A stretch of DNA of 64,000 bases, from positions 73,357,369 through 73,421,368 of the forward strand of contig JAVHZZ010000006.1 of NCBI GenBank assembly GCA_036250195.1, given 5' to 3'. Shown in pieces: positions 56,245-64,000 of the stretch; positions within the stretch are counted from its first letter, which is position 1, and the number at the start of each line of letters is the position of its first letter. Made by a program: the position numbers and the translations under genes. This DNA comes from Mixophyes australis (lineage: Eukaryota; Chordata; Amphibia; Anura; Limnodynastidae). The notes beneath the pieces are model-generated. The model was not told where the DNA came from, did no database searches, and worked only from the letters and a program-made list of their open reading frames with translations.

Positions 56245-57035
56245 ATGTTATTGAAGCTGCTGGGCAGAGGGAGATGTGTGACTAAAGATGCTGGGCATAG
56301 AGGGGCATGTGTGATTAAAGTTGCTGGGCAGCAGAGGGGGACATGTGTGATTAAAGCTGCTGGGCATAGAGGGGCATGTGTGATTAAAGCTGCTTAGACA
56401 GAGGGGGACATGTGTGATTAAAGCTGCTGGACAGAGGGGGACATGTGTGATTAAAGCTGCTGGACAGAGGGGGACATGTGTGATTAAAGCTGCTGGACAG
56501 AGGGGGACATGTGTGATTAAAGCTGCTGGACAGAGGGGGACATGTGTGATTAAAGCTGCTGGACAGAGGGGGACATGTGTGATTAAAGCTGCTGGACAGA
56601 GGGGGACATGTGTGATTAAAGCTGCTGGGCAGAGCGGGACATGTGTGATTAAAGCTGCTGGGCAGAGAGGGAGATGTGTGATTAAAGCTGCTGGGCAGTA
56701 GAGTGGGACACGTGTTATTAAAGCTGCTGGGCAGAGGGGGACATGTGTGACTAAAGCTGCTGGGCATAGAGGGGCATGTGTGACTAAAGCTGCTGGGCAG
56801 AGGGGGACATGTGTGACTAAAGCTGCTGGGCATAGAGGGGCATGTGTGACTAAAGCTGCTGGGCATAGAGGGGCATGTGTGATTAAAGCTGCTGGGCAGA
56901 GCGGGACATGTGTGATTAAAGCTGATAGGCAGAGGTGGCATGTGTGTGTAAAGCTGCTTGGCAGAGTGAGTATGTGTGTGTAAAGCATGTGGGCAGAGTG
57001 GGTATGTGTGTGTAAAACTGCTTGGCAAAGTGGGC
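56245..57035. repeat. 33-bp minisatellite, about 22-24 copies
   Basis: The unit is GATTAAAGCTGCTGGACAGA plus GGGGGACATGTGT. Seven nearly identical copies stand at 56414-56650, with more diverged ones on both sides. Because 33 is a multiple of three, frames of up to 268 codons appear on the minus strand (57054-56248); they are artefacts of the array. Confidence 0.95.
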
Positions 57036-57039
57036 CTAT

Positions 57040-57090
57040 AGGCAACATCTCCACTTTTTCAAACCCGCAGTTTAGTAAAACGTACCCCTA
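57040..57090. mobile_element. Fragment of the palindromic MITE family
   Basis: CCTATAGGCAACATCTCCAC and TTTTTCAAACCCGCAG, then TTTAGTAAAACGTACCCCTA, match the right half of 16343-16519. Confidence 0.85.
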
Positions 57091-60061
57091 GGTCTTAATT
57101 CATTTATTTCTGAATCAAGGAACAACATTTCTGTGGAAGGAGAAATTATAGAAACAGACTTGGACTGTGAAAATGATGAGCAAAATAGTAGGACACAACC
57201 TCAGGTGAAATGCCTGGGAATGAGAGAGAGCCTCTGTAGTAGCTGAACAGAAAACAGAACAGAGATGAAAACATTGGAGATGAGGATCACATGAATCAGA
57301 AACAAATTGGTCAGAATATACTTCTGATTTTTCAATTATCTGAGTGTTAGGATCTGGACAAACAGGAATCAGGACAGCACTAGAATTGTGGCACTCAGGG
57401 AGCTGAGATAGACTGGTATCTGGAACTTATTTCCCCACAGCATTATCTTTTTCTGCTAAATCACCCTCAGATATATTAACCTCTTCCGAGATAGTTGACC
57501 ATGAAACTTACTCATAACCAGAAAAATCGAAGCTGGAAGCTGGATAACAAGTTAGGCTACATATCACATCCTAGTTTGCCATTTTAAATATCCTAGTTTG
57601 CCGTCTAAATATTTCTGCAGCAAGTACTACCTTGCTCTGTGTTACTAACCCTACATAGGATGGTGCTAGGACACAGCCTCATATTGATCCCTGAATAACA
57701 CCGCTAATAACTTTATCCCAGTCTGAAAATTGTGTAACTATCCTTTGTCAATTATCTTCAGTGTGCATACCGTTCTCCCTTAAACTAGTACTCTCATCTT
57801 ATTAACCAGACTGCTATGTGAAACTACCAATTAACAAAATTGTAAACTGTGGAATAGTCACCTTATTTAGAATTTGACAGCAACATTTTACTGGTGGAAT
57901 TTGGCCTTGAGTATTCTTATAAACTATAAATTCTGTGAAATTCATTGAAATGAAAGATATTTCTCTTTCAGCTTTGAATAGTTATTCTGAATTTATATCA
58001 ATCTGGTTTTATTGGTTAGCATTTAAGAACTCGAGTAAATTCCATTCTCCCAGAGGGGTTGTCCAAAAAGTAGTCAAGTATATTTTTAACACTCCTCAAA
58101 GGGCATTTGTCACATTAACAGTGGAGGCATGTAGTGACCTGCAAATTCATGAGTATGGAGCTTATCATTAACTAAGAACTAGAGATATTACCAAAGCAGT
58201 TTCTGAAGCACAAAACTGAGGGATCTAATGTGATGAACTAAAAATCTGAAGGGCTATCACAGCTCTCTCAATTCATCAAGGGGTTAAAGCAGGAGAAATC
58301 AGTTAGCCTCAAGATGGCCTTAGCTTACCTTATTAATTGGGTCCAGTGCCAACATAGAGACTGCTCTGGATTTTTCGACAGGTCCTATCACTATGCAAAT
58401 GCGCGTCCTAACAAGTTGAGCATGTGCATTAGCTACAGAAAGTCACTTCCTCCTCCCACTGGCAGCGTTAGTGAAAGCGATTTTCCTCTCATTCAAGATG
58501 ACGGATTTCGTCAGGTCTTGCCAATGTGCCCTGGCATGGTAAATAGCAGCCGTAATACATTTTGTATCGCTGTGATATACAGTGATACAGAACGATAGCT
58601 ACTGCTGCCCTCTAGTAACCAATAACAAATAAACCCCCTATTCATTACTTGTCTCAGTAAGAAGTTCCAAGTAAATCAGTATTCTGTGTTTTTATGAATA
58701 TTAGTCCAGGCCAAAAAATGGCTGCTGTTCAAAGTGCTTCAGTAATGTTCACACAAAAGCCAGTTAGGATAAAGACACTAAAGGATATCTAAAGCTACCA
58801 GATCCTGGCAGGATTGTTTCACACCACCTATAAAAAGTAAAAGGATCGTAATCTTGTTCTGTTACTGTTCTTTTTATATGTTTTATTAATAAGATAACTT
58901 TTTAGATTATTGTTATATATTTTCAGGAACTCATCTTGTGTGTAGTTAACGGGAATCTATTATTCAGCGCTGTCATTTGAAGGGGTTTTTTGCTTCAGTA
59001 ATGTCACTAGTTTAGGGACGAGTGTAATCGTGCCCTCTGAGTAGATAGTATGAAGTCTGGTGCAGAAAACCAATTTGAAATGAGGTATTTCATGCTTATA
59101 AGTGCAATGTAAATTAGAATATTTGTAAAAGGGGGATGAGCATGAAAAATTCAACAGCACATATAGGGCTATAAATCATCCACACTCCTTACAAAATGCT
59201 ATATGTTTTAGTGGTGAGTTTTCAGCTTTGAAGCAGCTAATCCGCACAAATCCCCCCAGAGTGAATGTAAGAGCATTACCGCCTCCTCATAACGCAACAG
59301 GCGCAGAGCCCAGAGCTTGCACATCAATAGCACGCAGCACAGAGTACCACACTCTGGATTGGCTTTGATCAAGCTTCGGAAAAACAGGTTGATTTCCAAT
59401 GAACACAAGGCAGAACAGAACAGCAGATCAAAGGGGAGAAGGGTGAGAAAAATGTGAGGAGGAGGTGGGGGCCAGTGGAGGGTAAGAGATAAAGGTTGCT
59501 ATTCAGCATGATGTAATGCCACTTTACAACACTAGAGACCAGGTCAAGTCTGTTGCTAAAGCCTCAAATTTCATTTGTGTTTGTAAGGAAGAGACAAAGA
59601 CAGGAAAACGCTGGTAATGAAAGTAAGGGCACACAATAAACAGAGACTGACATTAGGAGATAAATAAAAATGGTTTTCGGCAGAGCAGTCAATTACATGG
59701 ACACAAGATTAAGTGGACAAAGGCTAAATGATGTGTTTACTTACTAGGTGTGAAGCAGCAGCCATGCTAACCTGCATTGTTGCTCACACTCCTGCACTGA
59801 CAATCCAGAGAACTAGTGGTTAAGTCACTGTAACATTTTAGACCGTCCTGGAGGGAAATCGGCTTTCACAGCGCACACATTTTTTTTTCCTACTTCACAC
59901 CAATTTTCACGCTGCTCAACAGGGGGTTGGGGGGAATGATGAAGGGAACGTGGATACAAACAAGCAAAAGAAAATGAATCAAAAAGCTGACATACAGAAA
60001 CAGCACTGGAGGGCAGAGCATGCAAAGGGCAAGTAGAGGGGCCTTATCACTTCACTCACAG
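57091..60061. other. Mostly featureless sequence
   Basis: No coding sequence was supported. A stretch near 59200-59420 is richer in G and C than its surroundings and has a 66-codon minus-strand frame without known motif. It could be conserved non-coding DNA. Confidence 0.4.
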
Positions 60062-60110
60062 TTATTATTAACATTTATTTATATAGCTGGCCATATCCAC
60101 AGGAATTGGT
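60062..60110. mobile_element. Fragment of an L2-type LINE tail
   Basis: TTATTATTAACATTTATTTA followed by TATAGCTGGCCATATCCACA matches the common 3' end word of amphibian LINE tails. Confidence 0.6.
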
Positions 60111-62004
60111 TGCTATGCCCATTTATGTCATTTAAAGCTGTCTAACTTATTTAATCATTAGCCTTCCCTCAAGCTCCGGGTATGACCCTATGACTGTTAT
60201 GAATTGATTTTGCTGATTCTTATATTACAATTCACAATGCATGCTGGGAAGCTATTCTCTGTATCTAATACTCTTTATATAAACCTCATATTACCGCCGA
60301 GCTAGTTTCCCTACGGCTTCAAAGTTTGACCCGCTCTCACTGCAAAACTGTGATCTGCCATTTTCTTTAGAACTTCATTTCAAATCAAATTACTCCTTTT
60401 CATATCAGTGTTACATTAAGAATGTAAAAATATATAGATCAAGAAGATGCTTAGGGACAGTGGATGAAGCGGGACTGCATATTAGCCAGGTCAGCTTTGC
60501 AAAATAGATAGCTCTTATTGAAAAAGGGGTTTTCCAAAGTTACCGGCAGCTTACTCATTCATTAATGGAAGACTCTCCAAGTGGAAATGTAAAATGCTTT
60601 TTATTGCATGGAGACAAAATACAAGCCTTTGCTATTCTACAGAGTTTCATTTTCATGCTCAGTGATATAGTACCTTAGGAATAGGCAATTCAAGGCTCAA
60701 CAACTGTTGTGAAATGACTATCAACATGAAGTGCCAGCCCTAAAGGCATAAATATTTATATGGCCCAAACTTTCCAAAAGCCTGAGGGACCACAATAGGG
60801 GTCCTATTTATTAATTTGCAGCAATTTTTTATCTGAGTGAAATTTTTTTATATAAATTGCGGCAAGAAGAATTTTTTTTTGCTCCGCAATAGCCAGCGAT
60901 AAAAAAAAAATTCTTATTGCCATAATTTACAACAAAAAAATCTTGTTACTGGCCCAAAGTGATAAGGATTAAGTTACCTCTTCACCGGGTCTGTCCCTGT
61001 AGATATGTGCAGGTGGAAAGTCCATTTCTACCATCAGAAGAGGCGAGAACTTCAAGCAGCTAAAATAAAGCCCTGTCCTCCCAGCCACCAACCAGTTTTA
61101 TATTCCTCCTCACAAAGTACACAAGGGAGCAGGACCGTAACAAGGGCAGTGCAGGCGGTGTGACCACCCAGGTGGCAAGGCCGAGGAGGGCACAACACCT
61201 GCCGACCCATTATAGAAATCACCACCAAACAATGATGCGATGCATGACACGGGGTAGTACCACAGGGCTGTATTTGCCCATTGACAAAGAGGCAGAGCTT
61301 TAGAAAGGCGCTGACTCACTGCAGTGGCCTGATGTGTAAAAATGATGCCAGGAAGCTGTCAGAACAGAGGAGACAAGAGGAAATGGCATGGAAGCAACAA
61401 GAAAGAGGAGCAAGAAGGGCTTTAGCCTACCCTAAGACCTCAGAAGTCAGCATATGTGGCTGCCCTATGATGCAGGATTCCATTCAAAAATGACCCATTT
61501 CTTGTCTAAAAAGCACTGAAGCCCTGAACAATGAGGAAGGAAACTTGTATTTACTTAGGTTAATTTAATATGAAACTACGTCTCAAAGAAGCAGTAAAAC
61601 AATTCTTCTGTGCTAAGGTGTTGGCGATGGAATGAGGAGAATGGGTCAAAATGATGCAGTTTAGCAGTGATTAGTCATGGCTGTGCTCTTACACTTGGTA
61701 GCTGTTCACATGCAACTCACAACAAGTCGCAGGTAGTGATTATACAGCATTATTTAGGCTTACACCTGCTACACAGGTATAATATTTACAAATTTGGCTT
61801 GAAATGTCCATTGTAAATGGTCCCCACATACTTTAATATATGGTCAGCCATCATATTTGCAGACAGACAGACAGAGTGGCAAAAAAACTCAGCTGGTAAG
61901 CATACAATCTATAGGCCAATGGACGTTTGATACATGAAGCTACATGCTGCATATTGGTCCAGCCTGATTGCAAATTTAAAAAGTGCATAGTATGCTATAT
62001 GATC
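60111..62004. other. Unassigned sequence
   Basis: An A- and T-run inverted repeat lies at about 60860-60925 (GAAGAATTTTTTTT and AAAAAAAATTCTT). The rest shows no feature. CACAATGCATGCTGGGAA at 60234 resembles a ZNF143-type site, but a single match means little. Confidence 0.4.
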
Positions 62005-62760
62005 CAGTTACACAGCAATGTTGATCAGAGGGTCAAAGGGTTGTTGTCTTGTGTGAACTATGTAAAGGGTGATAACAGGGATAACAGGGTAGGGAGGTTG
62101 AAAAGGTGTTTGAGGAACTTTATAAGCTTGCCTGAAGAGGTGGGCTTTTGGAGGATGCTTGAGGATGCTAGAGGAAAGTCTTATAGTAAAAGGGAGATAA
62201 TTCCACAAATAATAATTCCACAAAGTGGGTGTAGTCCAAAAAAGTCCTGTAACCAAGAATGGGAGCAGGTAATGAGTTTGGATGAGAGATGCGGATCTTG
62301 TGGAGAACGAAGGTGTCAAATTGGTAGTTATTTTAAGACAACAGATGTATGTAGGTGCAGTGTTTTGGATATTCTTGTATAGTAGTAGAAGTATTTTATA
62401 TTAAATTCGGTAATAAGCAGGCAACAAATGTAGAGACTGACAGAGGTGGATCAGTAGTGGAAGAACTATTTGCTAGGAAAATCAATCTTGCCTCTGCCTG
62501 CAAAATAGATTACAGGGGTGAGAATCTGATTTGGGGAATACCAGTACGGATGATATTGCAATAGTCAATGTGAGAGATAATGAGTGCACAAATTAAAGTT
62601 TTTGCAGTGTCTTGTGTGAGATATTTGTGTATTCTGGAAATGTTTTTTAGATGTATGTAAAAGGATGTAGATTGGATTTGGGGAACAAAGGATAGTTCTG
62701 AGTCAAGGATCACACCTAGGCAGCGAGCTTATGAGGTAGAATTTATTGTCATGTTGTCTA
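62005..62760 (-). pseudogene. L2/CR1-like LINE fragment
   Basis: The minus strand at 62713-62510 reads ILDSELSFVPQI, NISRIHKYLTQDTAKTLICA and IISHIDYCN, the same C-terminal block as in the LINE at about 23850-23940. The neighbouring part (62319-62008) contains LFRQAYKVPQTPFQ without a clear match. The fragment is short and stop-separated. Confidence 0.7.
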
Positions 62761-62774
62761 CAGAAATAGAAATA

Positions 62775-64000
62775 TCATTTAGGTAATTTCTCTTGGCTGG
62801 TGGGAATATTATTAGCTCTGTATGGTAAAGAAGAAAAAGGAGTCATAAAGGGAGAATTTGTAAATGGCAATGGGACATAACCTGTAGCAGGTGCATTAGT
62901 TGTTTTTAAACCAGTAGGATAACTACTAGATTTGAATCCTTTGCAAAAAAACACCAAAGGCATTTTGTAAGCATCCCTGGGCAAAACCACTTTTATGATA
63001 TATAGGTAGTTGTTAGTCTAATATTAAATCAAACATAAGACCTTATAATATATGAATGGTGTGAAAAGAACTGAAAAATATACTTATCTTTGTTGACTAG
63101 TGATGTATCTGGGGTTGCATCTTGGCCTTATGGCTAAGATCAATGGCAAAATGTATCAAGCTATGATTTGCCTTTTTCAGCAATTTACTTTGGCGAGCTT
63201 GAACCTGCTGATGTATGTAAGAGCGAGTTGATAGTAAATCGCCAGTAAACTTATGTAACCAAAATCGACACACTACACATCGACATCCCTACTTTTGGCC
63301 ATTCTAAGAATACAAGTCACCATTTGCATGAAGCTGCGATTTTGCAAACTCGCCCAAGATGAATGTGAAAATCGCCAGAATCAACGCGCTGCTCTGGATA
63401 GACAAGATTAGCAAACACATCAGCTTTCCACTGTAGGCCAATATTAACATATCAGGAGGCACAATACAAGTTTTAATATTGAGGGTAATCATGATTTCTT
63501 GTTTAGAGGGACAAAAACTATTATTAATTATCCTCTTAGGGCCAAATTATTTTATGAATAAATTAGTGGGCCAAATTTCATTTATGATTACATGGAAGGG
63601 AATTTTTTAATATTACTATATTATAGTGGCACACTATTTCATTACCAGTGGGGTCATTTTTTTCCGATGTGGAAACTCTTTACATTTCGAGATGGGTACA
63701 CCATTTAAAGTGCATACTTGTGGCACTACAAGTGACAGCATGCACTTGGCAGCTGTTGAATCTCTAGCGACTAAACTGCTGGCGGCATAGGTGTGAAATG
63801 TTAAAATTGCAGGGTAATACATATGGCTGGCAGGGTATGCTTGGACTTGTAGTATCACAACACCTGGAGAGGAACAGGTTGTCCAGGACAGTACAAGGAT
63901 TATACTACCCACAATTTACCCAGAGGTGGTCCTAATGTCTATAATCACTTCCCATTGCACAAGCCTATCACAGATGCTTATGTGACAGCTGTCATTTATT
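62775..64000. other. Spacer with two possible MITE remnants
   Basis: 63150-63400 shares words such as AAGCTGCGATTTTGCAAACT with the element at 39627-39906. 63825-63905 has GGACTTGTAGTATCACAACA, a phrase common in amphibian repeats. Neither has definable ends. Confidence 0.4.

Noticed and set aside
56248..57054. A 268-codon frame on the minus strand rich in HTCPLCPAALITHV
   Set aside because: It is the translation of the 33-bp minisatellite; the period is a multiple of three and lacks stops by chance.
59208..59408. Minus-strand frame of 66 codons that reads like a helical protein
   Set aside because: No splice sites at its edges and no recognisable family; kept only as a remark on base composition.
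60225..60260. ZNF143-like motif around ATGCATGCTGGGAA
   Set aside because: Single imperfect match without a promoter or gene nearby.

Overview
This is a repeat-dominated stretch of vertebrate nuclear DNA, most likely from a frog. The evidence is the mix of old and young hAT DNA transposons, Penelope-like retroelements, CR1 and L2-type LINEs, an endogenous retrovirus, and palindromic MITE types (for example ends like GGGGCTAGATTTACTAA) that I associate with amphibian genomes; the species cannot be read from the sequence. There is no bacterial-style gene organisation, no CRISPR array, and no rRNA or tRNA gene that I can see. No complete host protein-coding gene is visible.

Layout. 1-3862: an internally deleted hAT transposon (hAT-1), cut by the window edge, with its intact end at 3862. 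3900-5980: a decayed CR1-type LINE. 6615-8380: a long solo LTR with a 5-bp target duplication. 9535-10031: two adjacent MITEs. 10380-10880: a stretch that does not look repetitive and could be conserved non-coding DNA. 12060-21657: a nested, scrambled hAT complex (hAT-2) holding a Penelope-like element between inverted repeats of about 690 bp, a head-to-head hAT inversion, and a captured fragment of the host SUMO-ligase gene NSMCE2. 22170-24690: an L2-like LINE with a hAT MITE inserted in it. 24998-25762: a non-autonomous hAT with perfect 8-bp target duplications. 27491-27953: a TA-flanked MITE. 28388-36518: an endogenous retrovirus with two nearly identical LTRs and an open gag, but no recognisable pol or env. 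38537-42320: a third hAT copy (hAT-3) interrupted by palindromic MITEs. 43990-46900: a second Penelope-like element with a fold-back inside its reverse transcriptase. 48625-48690: a short hairpin plus a third arm copy. 49691-49871: an isolated sequence with good splice sites. 50733-57090: MITE, retroelement and minisatellite sequence, including an SGNH-hydrolase-like ORF. 57091-64000: mostly featureless, with LINE fragments.

What ties it together is nesting. One hAT family occurs as several damaged copies whose lesions are complementary: hAT-1 keeps the C-terminal dimerisation region but lacks the catalytic core, while the three other coding copies keep parts of the core and share loss of that C-terminal region. 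The family carries a subterminal hairpin whose two arms have changed together between copies. The most unusual locus is 18600-21660, where an inverted hAT, a shared inverted motif at its junction and a host gene fragment sit together.
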